Source: Granulicella sapmiensis
Lineage (GTDB): Bacteria > Acidobacteriota > Terriglobia > Terriglobales > Acidobacteriaceae
Direction of reading: 5' to 3'
NCBI GenBank assembly: GCA_026225395.1
Contig: JAMFSR010000032.1
Span: 1 to 64,000, forward strand
DNA: 64,000 nucleotides
Made by a program: the position numbers and the translations under genes. This document shows, in pieces, positions 23,371 through 33,200 of this stretch. The first letter of the stretch is position 1, and the number at the start of each line of letters is the position of its first letter. The notes beneath the pieces were generated by a model. That model was given only the letters and a program-made list of their open reading frames with translations, made no database searches and was not told where the DNA came from.

Positions 23371-25767
23371 CTAGATCTTCTGGATGCGCTGGACGTCGCG
23401 AACGCCTGGCACTTTGCGCAGGTTCTGCGAGAGCTTGGTCAGATGCCGCAGATCAACCGTCTCAATGACGAAGTCCACATTCACAATGCCATCTACTGCG
23501 GGCTTGGTGTCGAGCGAGCGGATGTTGGTGCCATCTTCCGAAATGATGGCGGTGAACTCTTTGAGCAGCCCCGAGCGGTCGTCGCACACGATTGTGAGCT
23601 TCACCGGATAAGTTGTGGGCTTTGGCGCGTTATGCGAGGCATTGGGTGCAGCAGCGCCGCGGTTGGGATCGCCCCATTCGACGTCGATGCGTCGGTCAGC
23701 TTCGTAGAGGAGATTCTGGACGTTAGGACAACTCCGCGCATGGACTGCAACACCTTTGCCGCGGGTGACGTAGCCGATAATCTCTTCGCCGCGGATCGGG
23801 TTGCAACATCGCGCGCGATAGACGAGCAGATCGTCCTGGCCCTCAACCTGCAGCGAGTCCGACCCCTTGCCGAAGAAGACGCGCTTGACGGCATCCGACA
23901 TATGCGCGAGGGTGTTGCCAACTGCGCCGGGTTCGGCAGTAGGGTTTTCGACGGCCATCGTGCTGCCGGGTTCGAGCTTGTTGAGCACCTGCCGCGTGGA
24001 GTATTTGCCGAAGCCAATGCCGGCCAGCAGGTCTTGCTCGTTACCTAAGCCGTAGTCATTGGCGATGCGGTCGAAGTCTGCGGTTTCGTACTTCGATAGC
24101 GTGACCTTGTACTTTCGGGCTTCGCGGTCGAGCAGCTTCTTGCCGATCTCGATGGCGCGGGTGCGCTGGTTCTCGTTGAGCCAATGCTTGATCTTGTTGC
24201 GCGCGCGGGAGGACTTTGCAAACGAGAGCCAGTCGCGCGAAGGGTTGTGGCCGGTCTGCGTGGTGATCTCGACGATGTCGCCGTTGCGAAGCTTGTGGCG
24301 CAAGGGAACGATGCGGCCGTTGACCTTCGAGCCGGTGGTCATGTTGCCTACGTCGGTGTGGATGGCGTACGCGAAGTCGATGGGCGTGCCGTCTTTGGGC
24401 AGGACGATGACCTTGCCCTTGGGGGTAAAGGTATAGACCTCGGCGGGGTACAGGTCCACCTTGAGCGTGGACATGAACTCGTTGGGGTCGGACATTTCGC
24501 GCTGCCACTCCATCAGCTGGCGCACCCACGCGAGGCGCTGTTCATCGGCGGCGGAGACGTTATCGCTGGCTTTGTACTTCCAATGCGCGGCGATGCCTTC
24601 TTCGGCGACCTCGTGCATATCCTCGGTGCGGATCTGGACTTCGAACTGGTGGGCGCCTTCGGCGATCAGCGTGGTATGCAGCGACTGATACATGTTGGGG
24701 CGTGGCATGGCGATGAAGTCTTTGAAGCGCCCAGGAACGGGACGCCATGTGCTGTGCAGCAGGCCAAGGACGGCGTAACAGTCCTGCTCGGTCTTGGTGA
24801 TCACGCGGATGGCGAAGAGATCGTAGACCTGATCGACAGGGATGGAGTGCGCCTGGAGCTTCTGCTGGATCGAGAACAGGCGCTTGATGCGCGACTCCAC
24901 GCGGGCGCTGATATTGGCTTCTTTCAGCTTGGCTTCCAGCGTGGAGACGATGCGGTTGAGGAAGGCTTCGCCTTCACCGCGTAGCGAATCGACTTCGCTG
25001 GTGAGCTGCGTGTACTGGAAGGGATCGGTGTAGCGGAAGGCCAGATCTTCAAGTTCGCCGCGGAGCTTGCCCATGCCGAGACGATGCGCAAGAGGGGCGT
25101 AGATTTCGAGCGTCTCGCGGGCGATGCGTTGTTGCTTTTCGGGCTTCAGGTGCTCGAGCGTGCGCATGTTGTGCAGGCGGTCGGCGAGCTTGATGATGAC
25201 GACGCGGACGTCGGTGACCATAGCGAGCAGCATCTTGCGGATGTTTTCGGCCTGGTGGTCTTCGCGGTTGGCGAACTTGATCTTGTCGAGCTTGGTGACG
25301 CCTTCAACGATGTGCGCGACCTGGTCGCCAAAGCGCTTGGCGATGTCCTGCGGAGTAACGTCGGTATCTTCGACAGCATCGTGCAGCAGTCCGGCAGCAA
25401 TGGCGGTGGAGTCCATCTTCCACTCGGCGAGAACCTGCGCGACTTCGAGCGGGTGGATGATGTAGGGCTCGCCGGAGGCGCGCTTCTGGCCTGCATGATG
25501 CTGCACGCAGAAGATCCAGGCCCATCGGATGAGGTTCAGGTCGTCGTTCGGCCGGTTGGCATGGACCGTGGCCAGCATGCGGTCGAAGTTGGCTTCGATT
25601 TCGGCGGAGTTTTCGAGGGGTGCTATAGGCAGAGGAAGGTCTAACGAAGCGGAGGGAAGCGGTGCTTCGTGCTTCAGGCCGTTTTCGTTTGGGGGTGGCG
25701 CGCTCGGGTGCTCTGAGACGACTGCCGGTGCGCCAGAATCGGGCGTGTCCGGCCGCGCAGTAACCAT
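23371..25767 (-). CDS. rel: Bifunctional (p)ppGpp synthetase/hydrolase
   Basis: A full-length long RSH protein (798 aa). After an 85-residue Pro/Ser-rich extension come the hydrolase HD domain (PYIIHPLEVAQVL, GLLHDAVEDTD, KLADRLHNMRTL), the synthetase domain (YDLFAIRVITKTEQDCY, then RFKDFIAMPRPNMYQSLHTT), TGS (VYTFTPKGKVIVLPKDGTPI), a zinc-finger/RIS region (ARCCNPIRGEEIIGYVTRGK) and a C-terminal ACT domain (IVCDDRSGLLKEFTAIISED). HD and synthetase key residues are all present, so both activities are expected. It makes and degrades the stringent-response alarmone in the cytoplasm. First in a short minus-strand run ending in the VapBC relic. Confidence 0.95.
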   Translation of the reverse strand: MVTARPDTPDSGAPAVVSEHPSAPPPNENGLKHEAPLPSASLDLPLPIAPLENSAEIEANFDRMLATVHANRPNDDLNLIRWAWIFCVQHHAGQKRASGEPYIIHPLEVAQVLAEWKMDSTAIAAGLLHDAVEDTDVTPQDIAKRFGDQVAHIVEGVTKLDKIKFANREDHQAENIRKMLLAMVTDVRVVIIKLADRLHNMRTLEHLKPEKQQRIARETLEIYAPLAHRLGMGKLRGELEDLAFRYTDPFQYTQLTSEVDSLRGEGEAFLNRIVSTLEAKLKEANISARVESRIKRLFSIQQKLQAHSIPVDQVYDLFAIRVITKTEQDCYAVLGLLHSTWRPVPGRFKDFIAMPRPNMYQSLHTTLIAEGAHQFEVQIRTEDMHEVAEEGIAAHWKYKASDNVSAADEQRLAWVRQLMEWQREMSDPNEFMSTLKVDLYPAEVYTFTPKGKVIVLPKDGTPIDFAYAIHTDVGNMTTGSKVNGRIVPLRHKLRNGDIVEITTQTGHNPSRDWLSFAKSSRARNKIKHWLNENQRTRAIEIGKKLLDREARKYKVTLSKYETADFDRIANDYGLGNEQDLLAGIGFGKYSTRQVLNKLEPGSTMAVENPTAEPGAVGNTLAHMSDAVKRVFFGKGSDSLQVEGQDDLLVYRARCCNPIRGEEIIGYVTRGKGVAVHARSCPNVQNLLYEADRRIDVEWGDPNRGAAAPNASHNAPKPTTYPVKLTIVCDDRSGLLKEFTAIISEDGTNIRSLDTKPAVDGIVNVDFVIETVDLRHLTKLSQNLRKVPGVRDVQRIQKI

Positions 25768-25853
25768 AGGTCATTATACGTTGGCAGTGTTTGCTGGGTT
25801 TTATGGGGATATGGAGAGCTATTGGCTCCCGAGGCACTCTGGATGGCTGGCGG

Positions 25854-27044
25854 TTAGCGGAGGAAACCGGGGGTGGGACGAGGGCCGTGGTGCGTCCATT
25901 CGACGAGCTCGTCGAAGGCGTGGCCGATCTCGTCGGGCGTGATGGCGCAGTGGCCTTCGCGATGGACGTACTTCTGGACGAGGTTTTCGCCGAAACCGGC
26001 ACCCTGCACCATGTGGTCGTAGAGGGAGAGCGTGGTGGCGGGGATGGTGGGGTCGTAGAGGGTGTGGATCGCCAGCATGGGCTTGGTGAGGTGCCCGTTT
26101 GGGGTGTAGTGCTCGAAGAGGTAGTCGCGGGAGTGAGGATTGGCGGCGTAGCGGCGGACACCGTCGTTCAGGGCGTAGTCGCCGGCGGAAAGCGTGGGGT
26201 TGGAGCCGGTGTACAGGTAGTTGCGGTTGTCGAAGGGATTGCCGCCGGCGCGATGCTGCATGTCGGTGATGACAAAGGTAAAGTAGGCGATGTCGCTGGC
26301 GACGTTGGCGTCGGTATGGAGGCCCATCAGGGAGCGGAGAGAAGCGGCGGCGGTGGGGTTGGCGCGGAGGGCGTCGGCGATCTTCTCACGGACAGCTGGC
26401 GTGTCGTCGTAGTCGGGCGGCGAGGGGACGAGCGGCGGCATGACGCCGGGGAAGTATAAGTCGAAGGCAGCCCGCAGGGCGAAGCGGCGCTCGAAGGACT
26501 CGAAGGTGGGGCCGACGGCGCCACACATGTCCAGTCCGCCGACGTAGGGCTTGGGGTTGAGCTCGAGGGTGACCATGGTGAGCGCGCCGCCCATGGAGGC
26601 GCCTGCGACGTAGGTTTCGCGCGGGACGCCGTAGGTGTGGACGAAGTAGCGGCGCAGGGCTTCGGTTTCCGGATAGGCCTGCGGAAGTGCCCAGCCGGCC
26701 TGCGAGTATGCACTTTGCACGATGGCGTAGTGACGTTGGAAGAGCGGCATCTCCTGGGGGTCGAGCCGCTCGGCGATGTGGAAGGTGACGCCGTGCATGG
26801 CGTAGCCGTGGTAGTAGACGATCAGCGAGTGGTTCCAGTCGTTGGGGATGTCGATACGGTAGGACGCACCGTCGAGCACGCCGACTTCGGTGGTGCCGTA
26901 GGGGGACTGAAGGATGTCAGGCTTGGATTCGGGTTTTTGCGGAGGAGTGGCGGCGTACAAGGGCAGGAGAGCGCAGGCCGCGATCGCCGAGGCGATGCGG
27001 TGAGACCTGCCCGTGAAAGACCGTTCTCGAAAGGAAAGCAGCAT
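25854..27044 (-). CDS. Secreted alpha/beta hydrolase
   Basis: A signal peptide is at about residues 15-32 (IASAIAACALLPLYAA). The alpha/beta-hydrolase fold shows SLIVYYHGYAMHGVTF (oxyanion-hole HG) and the nucleophile elbow VAGASMGGALTMV (G-A-S-M-G). A late Asp/His pair is in LAIHTLYDPTIPA and REGHCAI, completing a plausible Ser-Asp-His triad. Length 396 aa is larger than a minimal hydrolase because of an insert of about 100 residues between strand 6 and the acid (LYFPGVMPPLVPSPPDYDD), probably a lid. The substrate is unknown; esterase or peptidase activity is the family expectation. It lies between rel and an outer-membrane-like gene on the same strand with about 40-90 bp gaps. Confidence 0.82.
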   Translation of the reverse strand: MLLSFRERSFTGRSHRIASAIAACALLPLYAATPPQKPESKPDILQSPYGTTEVGVLDGASYRIDIPNDWNHSLIVYYHGYAMHGVTFHIAERLDPQEMPLFQRHYAIVQSAYSQAGWALPQAYPETEALRRYFVHTYGVPRETYVAGASMGGALTMVTLELNPKPYVGGLDMCGAVGPTFESFERRFALRAAFDLYFPGVMPPLVPSPPDYDDTPAVREKIADALRANPTAAASLRSLMGLHTDANVASDIAYFTFVITDMQHRAGGNPFDNRNYLYTGSNPTLSAGDYALNDGVRRYAANPHSRDYLFEHYTPNGHLTKPMLAIHTLYDPTIPATTLSLYDHMVQGAGFGENLVQKYVHREGHCAITPDEIGHAFDELVEWTHHGPRPTPGFLR

Positions 27045-27086
27045 GTGGAGTTCGCCCGATTTTACAGGTATGCGATGGGCGCTGAC

Positions 27087-28175
27087 TCAGAATCTTACGC
27101 TGACGCCCTGGGAGATGATGGGATAGAAGCGCAGGGGCTTGATGTCGGCGTTGATATCGGCCTCCTGCTGTTGGAGATTGGCCTGGGTCTCGGGGTCGGT
27201 GGCAACCGGACTGCAACTGGCCGGATTGTTGGCGTACATGCACGCCGTTCCCTGGAGGGTGATCGTAATTGTGGGAGCGTCGATGTACTGGAAGCCGATT
27301 TCGAACGGGAAGCTGACATGGCGTCCGCTGCGGGGGATCATGTTGCCGAAGCCGATGGTCAGGCTGGGATCGACGCGCTTGCCGAAGTAGAGGGAGGCTG
27401 TGCCGTGGACGGGGTCAGTGGTGGATGAGAAGTAGTTGGTGTCGCCGAGCGAAAACGACTGGCCGCCGGGGACGAGGGTGGTGGCGTTGAGGTTGTTGCC
27501 GTTGTAAAAGGTAACGCCGGGGCTGATGCGGAAGCCGCCATGAAAGGGGTAATAGTCAAGGCTGGCGCGGCCGGAGCGGAACTTGAGGTCGCCATCGATG
27601 TTGATGCCATCGCTGTTGAAGTTGCCACTGTAGGAGAAGAAGCTGCCGCCGACGCGGAGATTGAAGTGCTGGGCCAGTGGCGTGGCGAGCTCGACGCCGA
27701 TGCCGCCCGAGCCGAAGTTGACGGCGAGGGCGGCGGTAGAGAATGGACGGATCGGCTTGGAGCGAACGAGCTTTGGGGCATCCGGTGCGGGTATGGACGA
27801 CTGCAGCGGTGCGGGAGGTGGAGCGGGGGACGGCTGAAGAGTTACGACGGGGGCGCTTGCAGCGGGCGGCGAGTTTTCAATGGTCACAGGCCGCGGTGTT
27901 GTGGGCGTCGGTGTGACGGGGACGGGCGAAGTGGTTGTGGTGTCGACGGGATGTGGAGGCTTGGGTAGCGAGGTGATGGGGCGGGCGACAGTGGGTCCGC
28001 TGTCCTGCGCGGGTGGACTGTAGGCGGGCGCCGTGGTGGTTGTGGTGTCACCGGCGGGCTTAGGTAACGAGGTGATGGGTTGTGCTGTTTGTGCGGACGC
28101 CTGGAAAGAGAGCGCAAGCCACAGAGTGGGAAGTAGCGCAAGGGTATTCAGCGGTGCAGACCGGTGTCTCAGCAT
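27087..28175 (-). CDS. Exported protein with Pro/Thr-rich linker and beta-barrel-like C-terminus
   Basis: The start MLRHRSAPLNTLALLPTLWL is chosen for its AAGGA site and signal peptide (cleavage near ASAQ-TA). Residues 25-150 are low-complexity and contain the duplicated phrase PITSLPKP at two places (TAQPITSLPKPAGDTTTT and ARPITSLPKPPHPVDTTTT). Residues 165-362 alternate strands (AVNFGSGGIGVELATPLAQH, FNLRVGGSFFSYSGNF, ASLYFGKRV) and end in QGVSVRF, consistent with an outer-membrane beta-barrel. No known family identified. A gap of 277 bp upstream holds paired dyads (28207-28285) and the divergent ABC promoter. Confidence 0.72.
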   Translation of the reverse strand: MLRHRSAPLNTLALLPTLWLALSFQASAQTAQPITSLPKPAGDTTTTTAPAYSPPAQDSGPTVARPITSLPKPPHPVDTTTTSPVPVTPTPTTPRPVTIENSPPAASAPVVTLQPSPAPPPAPLQSSIPAPDAPKLVRSKPIRPFSTAALAVNFGSGGIGVELATPLAQHFNLRVGGSFFSYSGNFNSDGINIDGDLKFRSGRASLDYYPFHGGFRISPGVTFYNGNNLNATTLVPGGQSFSLGDTNYFSSTTDPVHGTASLYFGKRVDPSLTIGFGNMIPRSGRHVSFPFEIGFQYIDAPTITITLQGTACMYANNPASCSPVATDPETQANLQQQEADINADIKPLRFYPIISQGVSVRF

Positions 28176-28206
28176 TGCGTCCTTTGTTCGCAGGGCACGA
28201 AAAGAA

Positions 28207-28285
28207 TGTCTTTTTAAGACAGCCCGGGGAGTCTCGACTTTGACACTAATGGATGACAACCGGGCAAGGATGTTCTTTTAAGAAC
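28207..28285. promoter_or_regulatory. Two similar operator-like dyads
   Basis: TGTCTT-TTT-AAGACA (28207-28221) and GTTCTT-TT-AAGAAC (28272-28285) are two AT-centred inverted repeats of similar sequence about 65 bp apart. They lie in the promoter region of the minus-strand gene 27087-28175. They could be paired operators for a dimeric regulator or chance hairpins. Confidence 0.35.
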
Positions 28286-28381
28286 AGGGAACCAGAAGAG
28301 ATTCCGTTTGCCGATGGAAGCAGATGGTCCTCAAGATGAATGGCAGAGCGCGGTGTCCTGAGCTGCTTTGAAGAAGCAGCA

Positions 28382-28419
28382 TGACAACCTGTTTACATTT
28401 GAGCGACCGCGTTCTGACA
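28382..28419 (+). promoter_or_regulatory. 11-bp-periodic TGACA box, site 1 (ABC exporter)
   Basis: Four pentamers start exactly 11 bp apart: TGACA (28382), TTACA (28393), CGACC (28404), TGACA (28415). The last would serve as a -35 element. It ends only 34 bp before the annotated ABC start codon. Confidence 0.65.
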
Positions 28420-28453
28420 ACGGTATCTGCGCGCACTTGATAGCTTTTGGAGC

Positions 28454-30211
28454 ATGAAGAGTACGCCCTCCAGGCTTTCGGGCCGATACGGATCCCGGCT
28501 GCGGCCGGCGGTGTCTTTGTTGAGTTCTACGGAGCGTGGCAGGCTGGCTGTCCTGGTCGTTCTCAGGGCCGGTGTTGGTCTCTGTGATCTGCTGCTCGCA
28601 GGGGCGATGTATCTCGTCTTCGTGCGGTTGCAGGGAAGTGTGCCTCGGCAGCACTTCTGGTGGATGCCAGGAACTACGTTGTCCGCGGCCATTGTGACGG
28701 CGATTCTCGTCGTGCTGCGGTCAGTGGCGGATGTTGCTTCCACGCGTGCAGTTACAACCTACGTGCAGGCTATCAACAACCGTCTCCTGATGCGGCTGGC
28801 ACAAGGGTACAGCGAGATGGATTGGCGCTTCTTCATTGCCCGCAATCGCAGTGAACTGCTCAACCACACTACCTATACGGCGCGCGAGGCTTCCCACTTC
28901 TATCACCGCGGGATAGAGCTGATCAGCGCCAGTCTGACTATCGTCATGATGACGGTGGCGCTTGTCTATCAGAATGCAAGGGCTGCGTTTGCGCTTTCGA
29001 TCGTGATCGGTGCTTTCTACCTTGCACATCGTTTTCTGATTCGCAGGCAGCTGCAGGCGGCCGGTGTCGCGCGGGAAGAAGCCACGCAGGGGTTACAAAA
29101 GATCCTTGCGGATGTCTTCGCGTCAGGCAAAGAGATTCGTGCCTATAGGAACCAGGTGTTCTTTCTGCGACGAATCAACGAACAGGCGCAACGTGTCGCG
29201 GCGAGCACGGTTAAGGTGACGTTGCTGCCACAGATAGCACGCATTGTTACCGACCAGGGAGTCGCACTTTTATTCCTGGGGGTCGTGATCGCTGTGCAGT
29301 TACGACATGGTGAAGTAAGCCAGCTACTCTCACTGCTGGTCTTCTATTTTGTGCTATCGAGGCGGCTTATTCCTCTGATCAGCCAGGTTTCCTTTATCGT
29401 GGGCCAGATGGAGGGCTCGTATGAAAATGTGCGTGTGGCTAGTGAGGAGCTGAAGACCTGCTCTCTGCATCGTGCGGAGGCAGCGCCTATCGCGTTACCC
29501 GCAGACGGAACAGCGATGCAACTGGATCACATTGCATTCTCTTTCGATGCAGGCGTGCCAGTGCTCCGAGACATCGTACTGACGCATCAGCTCAGCGAGT
29601 TGATTGTGGTCCATGGAGCATCGGGAGCTGGAAAGAGTTCCCTGCTGAATGTCATTGCGGGCGTGCTTCAACCGGATGGCGGAGCGGTGTGCGTCGATCG
29701 AAGCAAAGTGGCCTATGTGCCACAGGACATTACACTGCTCGATGATTCCGTACGCAACAACTTGCTCTTCGGCCTGGCGGGGAAGCGCGATGTTGGGCTA
29801 ATGGAGGCGCTAAGAATTGCGGAGCTTGATAGGTTCGTGATGTCTCAGGCAGAAGGTATCGACAGCCAGGTTGGAGACAACGGAATTCTCTTTTCCGGAG
29901 GACAGCGGCAGCGATTGGGACTGGCGAGGGCTGTACTGCGTGGCGCGACACTTCTGTTGCTGGATGAAGCCACCTCTGCGCTCGACGAAGAGAACGAAGC
30001 CCAGGTCCTCAGCAATCTTCGCCGGCATGGTGTTGCTGTGCTGCTTGTCACACACCGAATGCGAGCGCAGCTCTTTGCAGATCGCGTATTCACGCTGCAC
30101 GGTGGGCGATTGCTGGAGGAGCTGCCGCAGGTGAATCCATTTTCGATACGCGGGTTTCCCGGCGGCATCTATGGCGCCGACCTGCAAGCGGAAATTGGGA
30201 CAAAGCGGTGA
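28454..30211 (+). CDS. ABC exporter, fused permease/ATPase
   Basis: Type-IV exporter half-transporter (585 aa). The N-terminal membrane domain has about six helices (LAVLVVLRAGVGLCDLLLAG, AAIVTAILVVLRSVADVAST, TIVMMTVALVYQ, VALLFLGVVIAVQL). The ATPase has Walker A VHGASGAGKSSLLNV, Q-loop VAYVPQDITLLDDSV, signature LFSGGQRQRLGLARAVLRG, Walker B LLLLDEATSALDEENE and the H-loop VTHR; the signature serine is preceded by F, as in exporters. No peptidase C39 domain. It resembles exporters placed next to peptide-tailoring genes, but the cargo is unknown. A later GTG at 28508 would give a longer untranslated leader after the TGACA promoter. The C-terminus overlaps the regulatory site for the following receptor gene. 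Confidence 0.9.
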   Translation: MKSTPSRLSGRYGSRLRPAVSLLSSTERGRLAVLVVLRAGVGLCDLLLAGAMYLVFVRLQGSVPRQHFWWMPGTTLSAAIVTAILVVLRSVADVASTRAVTTYVQAINNRLLMRLAQGYSEMDWRFFIARNRSELLNHTTYTAREASHFYHRGIELISASLTIVMMTVALVYQNARAAFALSIVIGAFYLAHRFLIRRQLQAAGVAREEATQGLQKILADVFASGKEIRAYRNQVFFLRRINEQAQRVAASTVKVTLLPQIARIVTDQGVALLFLGVVIAVQLRHGEVSQLLSLLVFYFVLSRRLIPLISQVSFIVGQMEGSYENVRVASEELKTCSLHRAEAAPIALPADGTAMQLDHIAFSFDAGVPVLRDIVLTHQLSELIVVHGASGAGKSSLLNVIAGVLQPDGGAVCVDRSKVAYVPQDITLLDDSVRNNLLFGLAGKRDVGLMEALRIAELDRFVMSQAEGIDSQVGDNGILFSGGQRQRLGLARAVLRGATLLLLDEATSALDEENEAQVLSNLRRHGVAVLLVTHRMRAQLFADRVFTLHGGRLLEELPQVNPFSIRGFPGGIYGADLQAEIGTKR

Positions 30212-30224
30212 CAAAGCGATAACA
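30198..30224 (+). promoter_or_regulatory. 11-bp-periodic TGACA box, site 2 (TonB receptor)
   Basis: GGACA (30198), TGACA (30209) and TAACA (30220), each 11 bp apart. The site overlaps the end of the ABC gene and lies 66 bp before the receptor start. CATACT about 20 bp further on may be the -10 box. Confidence 0.6.
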
Positions 30225-30290
30225 ACTCGAGCCCCGTATCTCTTCATACTTGGCAACAACGCATATTCAGGATGTTGCTTGAAAGGTTTG

Positions 30291-33200
30291 ATGATGAAGA
30301 CTGTTTTGCCATGGACTCGTATCGCTTTACTGCTCCTTATGCTTTGGGTCGAGGGCCAGGTGTGTTTGGGCCAGACACCGGGTACGGGCGCCGTCTCAGG
30401 CGTTGTGTTTGATCCTGCGAACCGCGTGGTAGCAGACGCCGAGGTGGTGGCGACGAACGAACAGACGCACACTTCGCGCCATGTGTCTACGAACTCTGAA
30501 GGCTTCTACCGTGTGCCGTTGCTGCCGCCTGGCACATACAGCATCGCCATCACGGCCGCGGGCTTTGCGACGGGCACCGCTAGAGCGGTGCTGGTCACTG
30601 TGAGTGAGACGAGTTCCGTGAACTTGATGCTGAAGGTCGCAGGCACAAGCAGCGCGGTGCAGGTCGATGGCTCCGAGATAGCCGAACTGGAGAGTTCCAC
30701 GCTTGGCGGTCTCGTCGACCACGCGGCCATTGAAGCGCTGCCACTTTCCACCCGCAACTATACGCAGATTCTCGGGCTCTCACCGGGCGTTGTGGCCGAT
30801 CTGCCGACGCCGACCGGGCTCGGAAATGGAACGCAGAACGTCGCCGCGAATGGGGCGACACCGACTGCGAACAACATTCAATTTAATGGTGTGGATGCGA
30901 ACAATCTGCAAGAGAACTCGGCTGCGCTCTCGCAACTCTATGAGGTGGGCGTCGCGATACCGGCACCGGATACGATCGAGGAGTTTCGCGTGCAGACGGC
31001 GAACTTCGATGCGGCGTATGGACGCGGCGCGGGCGCCAACATTGATCTGATTAGCCGCAGCGGAACGAACCAGTTTCATGGCAGCGTATGGGAGTTTGTT
31101 CGCAATAATATCTTCGACGCAAATGATTTTTTTTCGAAGCTGACAGGGCAGCCCCGCGCCGACGTGAAACAGAATGAGTTTGGCGCGGCGACCGGTGGAT
31201 ACCTTCGCAAGGACCACACGTTTTTCTTTGTGTCCTACCAGGGCATTACGCAGGTGAACGGCCTCGGCAGTTTGAAGACGGCTGAGCTGCCGCAGTTCAC
31301 GAGTAGCCGCACTGCCGCTGCTCTGGGTGCACAGTTCTGCCCGGCGAACCATCTCGATAGTCGGGGCCAGCCGTCGCTGGGATACATGACGGCTGCCGGT
31401 GGAACGCAGGTGGCGTGCGATGGCTCCAACATCAATCCGGTTGCACTGGCGATCCTGAATGCGAAGCTGCCCAATGGGCAGCTGGCCATCCCTAATCCGC
31501 AGGTGGCACTTCCGCCGAGCACCGGCACCGATCCAACGGACCAGCTTCCGTTAGGGCTATCGACTTTCTCGCCACCTTCGTACTATCGCGAAGACCAGTT
31601 CACAACCAACGGGGACCAGGTGTTGAGTGCGAAGAATACGCTGGCTGCGCGCTTCTTTTATTCACGCGCGACCTTTGTCCTTCCCTTTGCGCCTAATGGA
31701 GAGAACCTCCCCGGCTGGAATACCAATGCTCTCAACCGGAATACCGACTTCGTTCTTGCGGATACGCATGTGTTCAACGCCGGACTGGTGAACATTGCAC
31801 GCTTTGGATACATACGCTTCGATGGCCTGGTGACGCAGGAGAACCCGATCTCTGCGCAGGATGTCGGTATCGGGACGCCAACGGGTGTGAGTGGGCCCGG
31901 CTCGAATCTGCCGTTTACAACGGTAGGTGGATTTGTGTTCGGCGATGGTGGCACACCGACTGACTGGTCTGTGACGAACTCATTTCACTGGCAGGACACG
32001 GTGGCGCTGACGCACGGACGTCATAACGCGCGGTTCGGCGTTGAGGTGAAGCGGCATGAGGTAGATGAGAACCAGCCGCAGCAGATTGATGGAAATATCA
32101 CGGCTCCGACCATCGACGATTTCCTGCTGGGTGAGAGCGCGACACAGAATGGCAGTCCGCTGGGGCTGAGCAATCTTTCAGGCAGCGGCGCGGGTGCGGG
32201 AATATTTCGCAGAGACGAGCGCTATACGGACCTGGCGGCTTTCGTGCAGGACGATGTGAAGCTAACGCGAAGACTCACCGTGAATGCGGGCCTGCGCTAT
32301 GAGATTTTTGGCGCGCCGGTTGAGGCACATGGACGACTGGCAAACTTTGACGCCAACACCGCGCAGATTGGTGCGATTCCCGCGACGGGGACGCTCCAGG
32401 GTTTCGTGGTGCCGTCGAACTTCCAAGGTCCAGTGCCGCAAGGTGTGGTGAAGAACTCCTTCGCAGGCTTTTATAAGACGCCTTATGGCGATGTCTCTCC
32501 ACGGCTTGGGTTTGTGTGGCAGACGTTCGATCGGCCGGTACTCGTGTTGCGTGGCGGTTTTGGCATCTACTTCGATCGTCACTCGGGCAACGTACCGGAA
32601 CAGACTTTAGGGCAGGCTCCGTTCGCTTTGGCTCAAGGTGATTTTGGACCGCAGAATGGACCTGCAACGCTACAGAATCCTTATTCGCCTCTGTTGCCCC
32701 AGGCATCGACCTTCCCGGTGTTCAGTCCGCTGGTGCCTGGAGGGTTCCCTTTTATCGAAGGCACCAATCCTTACCTGCTGGACGGAAAGACTTACGAGTA
32801 CAACCTGAACGTGCAATATGCGTTGGGACGCGACTACCTGCTGCAGGTCGGCTATGTCGGGTCGCAGTCGACGCACCGGTCGGGGCAGGTTGAGTTCGAT
32901 CAGTCGCTGCTGGCCAGCCCGCAGAACCCGGTGAACGGGGAGACGACCAATACGTCGAACAACGTTGTCGCAAGAATGCCTATTCAAGGCGTGAGCCCGG
33001 GTTCGCTATTTACAGACTCGGCATTCGAAGCAAACTTCAACGCTTTAGAAGCCAGCGTTACAAAGCGGATGCAGCGCGGCTTCGAGCTCCAAGCGAGCTA
33101 TACATGGTCGAAGAACCTCGACGAAGTAAACGGCGAGGGCGGCATCGATACCTTTGAACTGCAGTTGCCGACGAACAATCAACGTGCGCTGCGCGAGTCT

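Noticed and set aside
25304-26161. 285-codon minus-strand frame bridging rel and the hydrolase gene
   Set aside because: Out-of-frame with both real genes, low-complexity Ser/Thr/Pro composition at its start, no motif.
28315-28373. Tiny plus-strand peptides (11-15 codons) before the ABC exporter as RiPP precursors
   Set aside because: No ribosome binding sites, no leader/core layout, too short.
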